From Candidatus Gastranaerophilales bacterium (GTDB lineage: Bacteria > Cyanobacteriota > Vampirovibrionia > Gastranaerophilales > CAJFVJ01), in assembly GCA_028694275.1 (NCBI GenBank), contig JAQUTS010000010.1:1-21265 (forward strand): a DNA stretch of 21,265 nucleotides, in the 5' to 3' direction. The position numbers were made by a program, and so were the translations under genes. A model generated the notes under the pieces. The model saw only the letters and a list, made by a program, of their open reading frames with translations. It had not been told where the DNA came from and made no database searches. Shown here piece after piece: positions 6,899 to 14,907 of the stretch (position 1 is its first letter; each line of letters opens with the position of its first letter).

Positions 6899-7459
6899 AT
6901 GCAAATTATTATATCAGCTCTGGATTATGTATATAATTGGGCAAGGTCTAATTCTGTTTGGCCTTTGACTTTTGCTACTTCTTGCTGCGGCATCGAGATG
7001 ATTTGTACTTCTGCTTCCAAATATGATATTGCACGCTTTGGTTCAGAGGTGTTTAGGCCTTCTCCGAGGCAAGCGGATTTGATAATAACCGCAGGCACAA
7101 TCACGCACAAAATGGCACCTGCGTTGGTTAGATTATATGAGCAGATGCCTGAGCCCAAGTATGTAATTGCTATGGGGGCTTGCACTGTGACAGGCGGTAT
7201 GTATGAAAATGATTCGTACTCTGTTGTAAGAGGGGTTGATAGGTTAATCCCTGTTGATGTCTATTTGCCAGGGTGTCCTCCACGTCCTGAGGCTTTGCTT
7301 GATGCGGTTATTCAACTTCAAAAAAAGATGAGAACAGAAACACTTTTGGATAGAAAAAAATATATAGAAGCGCATAAACCAAGGGTTAAAATGCCGGAGG
7401 GGGATTCTGAGTTGTTGCTTCCTTGCGATGAAATAGAAATTGTGAGGTGGGGCGTATGA
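6899..7459 (+). CDS. nuoB: Complex I subunit B, ligand of Fe-S cluster N2
   Basis: NuoB/NdhK binds [4Fe-4S] cluster N2, which passes electrons to quinone. The 186 residues include all four expected ligands: the CC pair C29/C30 in TSCCGIE, C95 in MGACTVTGGM and C126 in LPGCPPRPEA. The ACT-[VI]-TGG form with VRGVDRLIPVDVYLPGC is typical of cyanobacterial and plastid NdhK, where many other bacteria have a serine-rich version. This is one of the main taxonomic hints in the window. The ATG directly follows the nuoA stop, with GGAGGAG just upstream. Confidence 0.97.
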   Translation: MQIIISALDYVYNWARSNSVWPLTFATSCCGIEMICTSASKYDIARFGSEVFRPSPRQADLIITAGTITHKMAPALVRLYEQMPEPKYVIAMGACTVTGGMYENDSYSVVRGVDRLIPVDVYLPGCPPRPEALLDAVIQLQKKMRTETLLDRKKYIEAHKPRVKMPEGDSELLLPCDEIEIVRWGV

Positions 7460-7914
7460 GCTTTTATGAGTTTTTGAATAACCACGGTATTGACTATTCT
7501 CAAGAGCAAGAGGCTTCAGGTGGGGTTGTTTTATCCATAAAAAAAGAGGATTTGCTCGCTTGTTGTGAGATTTTGAAAACCGATAGATTATTCAATTATG
7601 ATATGCTTCTATCTGTTACAGGGATGGATTGTAGGACGCATTTTGAGATTTTGTATGATTTGTATTCGACGAGAAGCCACAGCAGACTTTCTCTCAAAAT
7701 TAAAACTGACAGAGTAAATCCTAATGTTGAAAGTCTTTATTCTCTTTATTCTTCTGCTGATTGGCATGAAAGGGAGTGTTTTGATCTTTTGGGAATAGAG
7801 TTTGTTAATCATCCGAATTTGGAGCGGATTTTGTTACCGAAAGATTGGATAGGGCATCCGTTGAGAAAAGATTACAATCAAGAAGATGAAAGGCTTTGCT
7901 GGAATAAACGCTGA
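7456..7914 (+). CDS. nuoC: Complex I subunit C (30-kDa family)
   Basis: NuoC/NdhJ is a peripheral Q-module subunit that packs against NuoD. The 152-residue protein has the family signature ADWHERECFDLLGIEF (about 108-123) and RILLPKDWIGHPLRKDY (about 130-146). It is short, as in cyanobacterial NdhJ, and not fused to NuoD. I chose the ATG at 7456, which overlaps the nuoB stop as ATGA and has GAGG at 7444-7447. The frame could be extended to a GTG at 7447, but that lies within the ribosome site. Confidence 0.95.
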   Translation: MSFYEFLNNHGIDYSQEQEASGGVVLSIKKEDLLACCEILKTDRLFNYDMLLSVTGMDCRTHFEILYDLYSTRSHSRLSLKIKTDRVNPNVESLYSLYSSADWHERECFDLLGIEFVNHPNLERILLPKDWIGHPLRKDYNQEDERLCWNKR

Positions 7915-9092
7915 TGGTAATTGAAGAATTAAAACTTAATATTGGACCTCAACATCCAAGTACCCATGGGGTACTCAGACTGGTTGCTGATCTTGATGGT
8001 GAGTATATTAAAGACATTGAGGCCAAAATCGGCTATCTTCATCGAGGTATGGAAAAACTTGCCGAAAGTCGTAATTATCAGCAATATTTACCCATTGTTG
8101 ATCGGATTGATTATTTGTCGGGGTTTTTCAATGCTGCTTCTTTTTGTTACGCCGTTGAAGCTTTGGCTGATATAAAAGTCCCCAAAAGAGCTGAATATAT
8201 TAGATTTATAACTATGGAATTGAACCGTATTTCATCACATTTGTTTTGGCTTGGCACTTTTATGCTTGATTTGGGTGCAACATCTCCTTTGTTTTACACT
8301 TTGCGTGAAAGAGAAGTTATTGTTAAGCTCTTTGAGGATTTGACAGGGCAAAGACTTATGTATAATTACTATTGCTTTGGCGGTGTGAAACGCGATTTGC
8401 CAAATGGATGGCTTACTAGAGTCAGAGAGTTTTGCGAGGATTTTCCTTCCAAAATTGATGAGTATGAAAAACTTATCACAGAAAACCCTATTTTCTTGGA
8501 AAGAACAAAAGGGGTAGGGGTTTTGAGCAAAGAAAAAGCACTCGATTTTGGAATTACAGGGCCCAATTTAAGAGCATCAGGGGTTAGATTTGATGTAAGA
8601 AAAAACCTTCCTTACGGCATATATAGAGAGTTTAATTTTGACGTACCCGTATTAAATGACGGAGATTGCTATGCAAGGTATCAAATCAGACTTCTTGAGA
8701 TGCGAGAAAGTATCAAGCTTATCCAAAGAGCAATTGCAAGAATTCCTGGCGGGGCATCAGAAAAACTGCATATCAAAAGGACAAATTGCGGTTGCAACAA
8801 GCCTGAGTGCCCTTTTTGCGGTGAAGATACCCAAATATATCTGAAAAAAATTAACCCCATAGGGCTTAGAATCCCATCAAATGAGGTTAATATTTGGGTT
8901 GAATCATCAAGAGGGTTGAGTGGCTGTTATGTTAAATCAAACGGAACTAATTCTGCTGACAGAGTCAAATGGAGAACACCTTCTTTTAGTGCAACGCAGG
9001 TATTGCCTGAGCTTTGTAAGGGCGGCTTGTATGCTGATGTAATAGCTATTTTGGGCAGTCTTGATATTGTTTTGCCGGAGGTGGACAGATGA
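7914..9092 (+). CDS. nuoD: Complex I subunit D (49-kDa family) with an unusual four-cysteine motif
   Basis: NuoD/NdhH forms the quinone-binding pocket with NuoB. The 392 residues carry GPQHPSTHGVLR (11-22, with H18), GYLHRGMEK (40-48), Y55 in SRNYQQYLP, VDRIDYLS, ELNRISSHL and the C-terminal ILGSLDIVLPEVDR. H18 and Y55 match the residues that hold the quinone head group in Thermus Nqo4. The odd feature lies between the RIPGG and ESSRG segments: C292-x-C294-x4-C299-x2-C302, a metal-site-like spacing I do not know from this family. The neighbouring motif, usually ESPRGELG, is ESSRGLSG here. These cysteines are not at the positions of the NiFe-hydrogenase ligands. The start overlaps the nuoC stop by 1 nt (TGATG). 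Confidence 0.96.
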   Translation: MVIEELKLNIGPQHPSTHGVLRLVADLDGEYIKDIEAKIGYLHRGMEKLAESRNYQQYLPIVDRIDYLSGFFNAASFCYAVEALADIKVPKRAEYIRFITMELNRISSHLFWLGTFMLDLGATSPLFYTLREREVIVKLFEDLTGQRLMYNYYCFGGVKRDLPNGWLTRVREFCEDFPSKIDEYEKLITENPIFLERTKGVGVLSKEKALDFGITGPNLRASGVRFDVRKNLPYGIYREFNFDVPVLNDGDCYARYQIRLLEMRESIKLIQRAIARIPGGASEKLHIKRTNCGCNKPECPFCGEDTQIYLKKINPIGLRIPSNEVNIWVESSRGLSGCYVKSNGTNSADRVKWRTPSFSATQVLPELCKGGLYADVIAILGSLDIVLPEVDR

Positions 9093-10150
9093 TAAAGGCC
9101 TTGATTGCAAAACTGTTTTCGTATTTTTCACTGCCGCATATTTTGGTCGGATTTGTATGGGTTGTGTTCAAATTTGCTGTTATTGCAGCCATTATGGTTG
9201 TGGTTGTTTTGATGCTTGTTCTTATGGAAAGAAGAGTTTTGGCTGTTTTGACCATAAGAAAAGGACCAAACAGAGTGGGGCCTAACGGGCTTTTGCAGAC
9301 TATAGCGGATGCTATCAAACTTCTTTTTAAAGAAGATATTGTGCCCACAGGTGCAGACAGAGTGCTTTTTACACTGGCACCCGTATTGTTTTTTGCTCCG
9401 GTATTGGTGGTTTATGGGCTTATTCCTTTTGCAGAAGGCAGAGCAGGTATAGATTCTTCTTGCAGTTTACTTTTGCTTTTGGCTGTTTCATCTGTCGGTA
9501 TTTTGGGGCTTGTCAGTGCAGGATGGGCCAGCAATAACAAATATTCAATGCTTGGTTCAATGCGTTCTGTTGCCCAGGGTATAAGTTATGAGCTTCCTTT
9601 AGTTATTGCGGCTTTGGGCGTTGTTTTGTTATCAGGGTCTATGAGTCTTAATGAAATTGTTTTGGCGCAAAAAAATATTTTGGATTGGTATATTTTGCCA
9701 TCGGGTATTGGATTTTTTATATTTTTGACTTGTACTTTGGCCGAATTGAACAGGTGTCCTTTTGATTTACCGGAAGCTGAAAGCGAGCTTGTGGGCGGTT
9801 ACAATACAGAGTATTCAGGTATGAAATTCGCCCTGTTTTTCTTAGCGGAATATGCCTTATTATTCGCATATAGTGCTGTTATTGCGACTTTGTTTTTTGG
9901 CGGGTATACTTCTCCTTTTGGAGTTTATGCTATGGGATTTATTCCTTATCTTAAGAAAATTGTTTTTGTGGAGCAGTTTTTCTGGCTTATGCTTAAGACG
10001 TTTGTTATTGTGTATTTGATTATGTGGATAAGGGCTACTTTGCCGAGGTTGAGGGCGGATCAGCTTATGAGTTTTTCTTGGAAGTTTCTTCTTCCGTTAT
10101 CGTTTTTGAATTTGATTTTGTTAGCGTTATTAAAATACTATTTAGGATAA
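9089..10150 (+). CDS. nuoH: Complex I subunit H
   Basis: NuoH/NdhA is the membrane subunit that anchors the Q module and forms the quinone entry tunnel and part of the first proton path. The 353-residue protein has about eight helices. It carries the conserved cytoplasmic loop MERRVLAVLTIRKGPNRVGP (about 46-65) with the following DAIKLLFKED, and the second loop AELNRCPFDLPEAESELVGG (about 219-238) with GYNTEYSGMKFALFFLAEY. These acidic and basic residues are the family's key charges. The ATG overlaps the nuoD stop by 4 nt (ATGA). Confidence 0.97.
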   Translation: MIKALIAKLFSYFSLPHILVGFVWVVFKFAVIAAIMVVVVLMLVLMERRVLAVLTIRKGPNRVGPNGLLQTIADAIKLLFKEDIVPTGADRVLFTLAPVLFFAPVLVVYGLIPFAEGRAGIDSSCSLLLLLAVSSVGILGLVSAGWASNNKYSMLGSMRSVAQGISYELPLVIAALGVVLLSGSMSLNEIVLAQKNILDWYILPSGIGFFIFLTCTLAELNRCPFDLPEAESELVGGYNTEYSGMKFALFFLAEYALLFAYSAVIATLFFGGYTSPFGVYAMGFIPYLKKIVFVEQFFWLMLKTFVIVYLIMWIRATLPRLRADQLMSFSWKFLLPLSFLNLILLALLKYYLG

Positions 10151-10153
10151 AAA

Positions 10154-10627
10154 ATGGAATTGATAAAAAAAATAATATCAGGGGCAATAGCAATTGGTGA
10201 GGGGATGAGTATGGTTTTTCGCCATAATAAAAGACCTGCTACAACTGTTGAATATCCTGAAAGAAAAGACAGATTCAATGCCAGATTAAGAGGTCATATT
10301 GCCGTTGCGACAAATGAGGATGGTTCAATCAATTGTATTGATTGCAAATCTTGTGTGAGAGTTTGTCCTTGCGGTGATTTGATTAATATAGAATCACACA
10401 AAGATGAAGATGGAAAGCTTTGTTTTGACAGGTTTTCGATTGATCTTGGAAGATGTATTGTTTGTGGAAATTGTGTGGATATTTGTCCCAAAAAAGTTTT
10501 ACTTATGTCAGATGATTATGAGATAGCAAAGTATGAAAAAAATGATTTGGTCTATGAGCTTGATGATCTTAAGCTTTCCTACGAAAAGACGCATCAATTA
10601 CAGCAGGATTTGGAGAAAGGGGACTAG
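10154..10627 (+). CDS. nuoI: Complex I subunit I, two [4Fe-4S] clusters
   Basis: NuoI/NdhI relays electrons through clusters N6a and N6b towards N2. The 157 residues have two full CxxCxxCxxxCP motifs, C61/C64/C67/C71 (CIDCKSCVRVCPCG) and C101/C104/C107/C111 (CIVCGNCVDICPKK). Without NuoEFG, this subunit is the expected outermost Fe-S entry point, as in the ferredoxin-using photosynthetic NDH-1. An extra Cys follows the first motif. The gene starts 3 nt after the nuoH stop. Confidence 0.96.
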   Translation: MELIKKIISGAIAIGEGMSMVFRHNKRPATTVEYPERKDRFNARLRGHIAVATNEDGSINCIDCKSCVRVCPCGDLINIESHKDEDGKLCFDRFSIDLGRCIVCGNCVDICPKKVLLMSDDYEIAKYEKNDLVYELDDLKLSYEKTHQLQQDLEKGD

Positions 10628-11179
10628 ATGGAATTTTTGAATTCGGCGGTATTTTTGATATTTGCGGCGATGATAATTTTTTCATCTGTTTTTGCCGTTT
10701 TTGCCCACAAAATTGAGTATTCGGTATTGAGTGCGGTTGTTTGCTTTTTGTCTGTAGGTGCTTTGTTTTTGACGTTGAGTGCTGATTTTATAGGGGCTTC
10801 TCAGATAATGATTTATGGCGTTGGAGTTTCTATTCTTTTGGCTTTTGCCATTATGTTTACAGGTAAGGATAGTCCCAAAAGTTTATATTTGACGAATCCT
10901 TTGAGGGTCTTTTTGGGATTTGTTTTGGTTTTGACGTTTTTATCGGTTTTGATATTTTTTATATCACCGGTTTTGGACCCCAAATCTGATGGGGCATTCA
11001 GTTCTTATGGTTCTTTTGCTGCGCAAATTGAGTCCATAAGACAAATCGGAACGGCGAAATTTATCGGAAGAAGAATATTTTGCGATTATGTACTGCCGTT
11101 TGAGTTGTTGTCACTTTTGCTTTTAGCAGGCATCGTAGGCGTTGGGTATTTGGCAGGAGGGAGTAAAAAAGATGTTTGA
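10628..11179 (+). CDS. nuoJ: Complex I subunit J
   Basis: NuoJ/NdhG is a five-helix membrane subunit with a pi-bulge in TM3 that takes part in coupling. The 183 residues are strongly hydrophobic. The segment IGASQIMIYGVGVSILLAFAIM (about 56-77), with its tyrosine, matches the conserved TM3 region. The ATG directly follows the nuoI stop and has an AAAGGGG ribosome site. The C terminus overlaps the nuoK start by 8 nt. Confidence 0.93.
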   Translation: MEFLNSAVFLIFAAMIIFSSVFAVFAHKIEYSVLSAVVCFLSVGALFLTLSADFIGASQIMIYGVGVSILLAFAIMFTGKDSPKSLYLTNPLRVFLGFVLVLTFLSVLIFFISPVLDPKSDGAFSSYGSFAAQIESIRQIGTAKFIGRRIFCDYVLPFELLSLLLLAGIVGVGYLAGGSKKDV

Positions 11180-11495
11180 TGTTACTTTGATACATTATTT
11201 GTTTTTATCTGCCGTGCTTTTTTGCGTGGGGCTTTTAGGCGTAATTGTTTCAAGGCATTTATTACGAGTTTTGATAAGTGTGGAATTTATGCTTAACGCT
11301 GTTAATATAAACTTCGTCGCATTTTCTAATTATAATGATTTAATAAGATTAGACGGGCATATAATGGCCATTTTTGTGATGGCGATAGGTGTGTGTGAGC
11401 TTGCTATAGGGCTTGCTATTTTGATTTTGGTTTTTAGAAAAACCCACTCTGTTGACGCGGATGGAGAATATATCGAGGAAGAAAAATGGAGTTGA
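11172..11495 (+). CDS. nuoK: Complex I subunit K
   Basis: NuoK/NdhE is a three-helix subunit in the proton-conducting chain. The 107 residues include the two essential membrane glutamates, E38 in ISVEFMLNAVNINF and E76 in AIGVCELAIGLAI. I set the start at MFDVTLIHYLF because the family starts there and GGAGG/GGGAG lies at 11156-11163. The in-frame ATG at 11142 would put ten extra residues inside nuoJ. The gene overlaps nuoJ by 8 nt and nuoL by 10 nt. Confidence 0.96.
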   Translation: MFDVTLIHYLFLSAVLFCVGLLGVIVSRHLLRVLISVEFMLNAVNINFVAFSNYNDLIRLDGHIMAIFVMAIGVCELAIGLAILILVFRKTHSVDADGEYIEEEKWS

Positions 11496-13390
11496 TTTTA
11501 CAAAACATATGGGTCGTGGCGATACTGCCTTTGTTTTCTTTTTTGTTCATTATAATCGGGCAAAAGGGGTTTGTTCATTTGGAGAAAAAAATCTCTATGT
11601 ATTTGACTGTCGGGGTCACTTTTTTGGGGTGGATTTTTTCAGTATTTGCTTTAATTTATGCAATACAAAATCAGGGCAACCCTTTTCAGGAGAATTTTGT
11701 TTGGATGTATTCAGGAAGTCTGACTTTTTCGATGGGGTATCTTATTGATGAACTTTCTTCTGTTATGTTGTTTATGGTCACAAGTATAAGCCTTTTGATT
11801 CAGATTTATTCTCACTCTTATATGAAAGAAGACCCTTCTTATCATAGGTTTTTTGCATATTTGTCATTTTTCAACTTCGCAATGATAGGGCTTGTTCTAA
11901 GCAGTAATTTGTTCCAAACTTATATTTTTTGGGAGCTTGTCGGGCTTGCCAGTTATCTTTTGATTGGTTTTTGGTATAAAAAAAATTCAGCGTCTAAGGC
12001 TGCTCAAAAGGCATTTTTGGTTAACAGAATAGGTGACTTTGGGCTTTTGCTCGGGATAATGGGCTTTTTATTTTTGTCATATAATTTTTGGTTCTATGAG
12101 GCTGATGTTTTGCTTGGTTTTTCAAGTTTGAAACAAGCAACAGAAGTTGCGCTTGTATCGACCAGTTCCAAAGGGTTTTTTGTTGTAGCCTTTTTGATGT
12201 TTTTAGGGCCTGTTGCAAAATCAGCACAATTTCCGCTTCATGTTTGGTTGCCTGATGCAATGGAAGCTCCTACTCCTGTCAGCGCACTCATTCACGCTGC
12301 AACTATGGTGGCTGCGGGTGTGTTTTTGACGGCAAGGCTTTATCCTATTTTTATATTGTCGCCTGTTTTGATGCAATTAATAGCTTATGTGGGAGCTATA
12401 ACAGCACTTCTTGCCGCTTGTATGGCACTTGTGCAGTATGATATCAAAAAAGCCTTGGCATATTCAACTTGCAGTCAGCTCGGGTATATGTTTTTGGCTC
12501 TTGGGGTTGGGGCATATTCGGCAGGAATGTTCCATTTGCTTATCCACGCTTATGTTAAGGCTCTTTTGTTCTTGTGCGCAGGAGCTGTAATTCATTCTTT
12601 ATCATCCCAGCAAGATATGAGATATATGGGCGGTTTAAGAAAGCAGATGCCTGTTGTTGCATATACTTATTTGATCGGGTGTTTATCTTTGTCGGGGATA
12701 TTTTTGAGCGGATTCTCTTCAAAAGAGCAAATTCTTTCAGGTATTTTGGCAAGCGGTAATATGTTTTTGTTCTACATTGCTTTATTTACAGCAGGGCTAA
12801 GCGCATTTTATATATTCAGAACTTATTTTATGGTTTTTGAAGGTAAATACAAAGGGGAATCTCAGGTTGAGCCGGTATCAAAGGTGATGAGTGTGCCTTT
12901 GATTGTTTTGGCTGTGCCTTCTGCTGTTTTGGGAGTTTTATTGTCTTGGTGTTTTGATGATTTTGTGAGTTTTGGGTTCCATACAGAAAATCATTTTGTG
13001 TTTTTGCCTTTGATTTCTATTGTTATAGCTTTGTTTTCTGTTTGGCTGGCTTCGATTTTTTATTGGGACAAGAAAAAACTTATCGATACGGAGCTTGTTA
13101 AATTGCCGTTGAAATCTCTTCACAGACTTTTTGTTGAGAAGTTTTTTATAGATTGGTTTTACGATAAAATTCTCAATAAAATTTATGCTAAGGCAGCTTA
13201 TGTTTTGAGTAAGTTTGATCGCTTTGTTGTGGATGCTTCTATAGACATAACTTTTCAAAGTCCCGTTGCAGCAGGTAAGCTTTTGAATATTGTTCAGCAT
13301 AAAAAAATCGGAGCGTATATTTTGGTTTCGGTTTTCTTATTGGTATTATTATGCGGCTTTATTATGAGCATTTTGAACTTGATAGTTTGA
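11486..13390 (+). CDS. nuoL: Complex I subunit L, proton-pumping antiporter-like
   Basis: NuoL/NdhF is the distal antiporter-like subunit of the membrane arm. The 634 residues have the conserved proton-channel features E150 in FWELVGLASYLLIGF and K245 in GPVAKSAQFPLHVWLPDAME, followed by APTPVSALIHAATMV, a second half-channel region and a C-terminal extension (about 540-634). The extension contains an amphipathic stretch (EKFFIDWFYDKILNKIY) and a final TM, consistent with the lateral helix HL that clamps the arm. The length is normal. It overlaps the 3' end of nuoK by 10 nt. Confidence 0.97.
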   Translation: MELILQNIWVVAILPLFSFLFIIIGQKGFVHLEKKISMYLTVGVTFLGWIFSVFALIYAIQNQGNPFQENFVWMYSGSLTFSMGYLIDELSSVMLFMVTSISLLIQIYSHSYMKEDPSYHRFFAYLSFFNFAMIGLVLSSNLFQTYIFWELVGLASYLLIGFWYKKNSASKAAQKAFLVNRIGDFGLLLGIMGFLFLSYNFWFYEADVLLGFSSLKQATEVALVSTSSKGFFVVAFLMFLGPVAKSAQFPLHVWLPDAMEAPTPVSALIHAATMVAAGVFLTARLYPIFILSPVLMQLIAYVGAITALLAACMALVQYDIKKALAYSTCSQLGYMFLALGVGAYSAGMFHLLIHAYVKALLFLCAGAVIHSLSSQQDMRYMGGLRKQMPVVAYTYLIGCLSLSGIFLSGFSSKEQILSGILASGNMFLFYIALFTAGLSAFYIFRTYFMVFEGKYKGESQVEPVSKVMSVPLIVLAVPSAVLGVLLSWCFDDFVSFGFHTENHFVFLPLISIVIALFSVWLASIFYWDKKKLIDTELVKLPLKSLHRLFVEKFFIDWFYDKILNKIYAKAAYVLSKFDRFVVDASIDITFQSPVAAGKLLNIVQHKKIGAYILVSVFLLVLLCGFIMSILNLIV

Positions 13391-13399
13391 GGATAAAAT

Positions 13400-14899
13400 A
13401 TGAATCTATTATCTTTAATGACATTATTATTAATCCCTTTGGTAGCTGCGATAGTTATACCTTTGTTTATTGAAGGTGAAGTCGCAATAAGGCGTTTATC
13501 CAAGATTGTTGCAGGTTTCCATTTGATATATGCGTTGTTTTTTGTCTTGTATCTTAACCCGTCTGATGGGGCGTATCAAGTTGTTCAAGAAATGCTTAAT
13601 GACGGGCAAGTGTGGATAAATTCGCTGGGGATAAGTTTTTCGCTGGCTATTGACGGCGTGTCCCTTGTGATGGTTGTTTTGACTTCGTTGATTACTTTTT
13701 TGGCAATTATTGCCAGTAAAGAATGCATCAAAGATAAGCATAAGTTTTATTATTCAATGATTTTTCTTTTACAATTTGCTGTTTTAGGCGTGTTTTTGGC
13801 CCGTGATTTGTTTTTGTTTTTCTTGTTTTGGGAATTGGAATTGATTCCTATGTACTTTTTGATTTCCATTTGGGGATCAGGCAGGCCTAAATATTCCGCG
13901 ATGAAATTTGTACTTTATACATTCTTTGGAAGTCTTTTTATGCTTGCTTCTATTTTGGCGATTTATTATTGTCATTTTATGAAAACAGGCTCTTTGACTA
14001 TGGATATGGCCTCTTTGGGTATGTATAACGGTTATCCTGCGTTGGTTCAGTTTTTTGCTTTTATAGGTTTCTTTATAGCTTTTGCGGTGAAGTTTCCTAT
14101 TGTTCCTTTGCATAGTTGGCTCCCTGATGCCCATGTTGATGCTCCTACTCCTGTAAGTATGCTTTTGGCGGGCATTTTGCTGAAGATGGGTGCTTATGGT
14201 CTTATTCGGATAAATTTATATTTTTTCCCGTCGATATTTAATTTCTTTGCACCGATAATATTTATTTTTGGACTCGTAAGCATCATTTATGCTGCTATGA
14301 TTGCTTTTGCGCAGACTGATTTAAAAAAACTTGTGGCCTATAGCAGTATCAGTCATATGGGAATTGTTTTGGTGGGGCTTTGTGCGATGAACGCGATAGG
14401 TGTTTCAGGCGCAGTTGCCCAAATGGTTGCACATGGTTTGATTTCTGCGGGGCTTTTTATGATGGTCGGCATAATTTATTCCAGGACTAAAACAAGAGAT
14501 ATTGAAAAACTTGGGGGATTGGCTCAAAAATTGCCGGTGTTTTATTATTTGTCCATTATTTTATGCCTGGCAAGTGTAGGTTTGCCTGGGCTTGTCGGTT
14601 TTGTAGGGGAAGCTTTATGTTTCTTTGGGGCGGCGGTGTCTGATGCATTTTTGACAATACAGCTTTTTACAGGTATAGCCTTTATTGTGGCTATTTTGGG
14701 TGCTGTTTATATGACCTCCGTTCTCAAAAGAGTTTTTTGTGGGGTTATGCTTGATGATTATAATGAAATCGAGCCTGTTAAGCCTTATGAGTTTTTTGTT
14801 TTGTTAAGCCTGATATTTTTGATAATATTTTTTGGCTTTTTTCCGCATTATCTTGTAGGTATTTTTTCGGTGCCTATAGAGAGTTTTTTTAGTGTATAG
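13400..14899 (+). CDS. nuoM: Complex I subunit M, proton-pumping antiporter-like
   Basis: NuoM/NdhD is the middle antiporter-like pump. The 499-residue protein has about 14 helices. E145 lies in LFFLFWELELIPMYFLI and K231 in AFAVKFPIVPLHSWLPDAHV, followed by DAPTPVSMLLAGILLKMGAYG and a discontinuous second half containing AQTDLKKLVAYSSISHMG, which carries a charged residue of the exit channel. It starts 9 nt after the nuoL stop, with GAGG upstream. Confidence 0.97.
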   Translation: MNLLSLMTLLLIPLVAAIVIPLFIEGEVAIRRLSKIVAGFHLIYALFFVLYLNPSDGAYQVVQEMLNDGQVWINSLGISFSLAIDGVSLVMVVLTSLITFLAIIASKECIKDKHKFYYSMIFLLQFAVLGVFLARDLFLFFLFWELELIPMYFLISIWGSGRPKYSAMKFVLYTFFGSLFMLASILAIYYCHFMKTGSLTMDMASLGMYNGYPALVQFFAFIGFFIAFAVKFPIVPLHSWLPDAHVDAPTPVSMLLAGILLKMGAYGLIRINLYFFPSIFNFFAPIIFIFGLVSIIYAAMIAFAQTDLKKLVAYSSISHMGIVLVGLCAMNAIGVSGAVAQMVAHGLISAGLFMMVGIIYSRTKTRDIEKLGGLAQKLPVFYYLSIILCLASVGLPGLVGFVGEALCFFGAAVSDAFLTIQLFTGIAFIVAILGAVYMTSVLKRVFCGVMLDDYNEIEPVKPYEFFVLLSLIFLIIFFGFFPHYLVGIFSVPIESFFSV

Positions 14900-14907
14900 G
14901 AGTTGTT

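Noticed and set aside
8787..9092. NuoD as a NiFe-hydrogenase large subunit because of its cysteines
   Set aside because: The hydrogenase ligand CxxC pairs near the N and C termini are missing, and the surrounding genes are all complex I.
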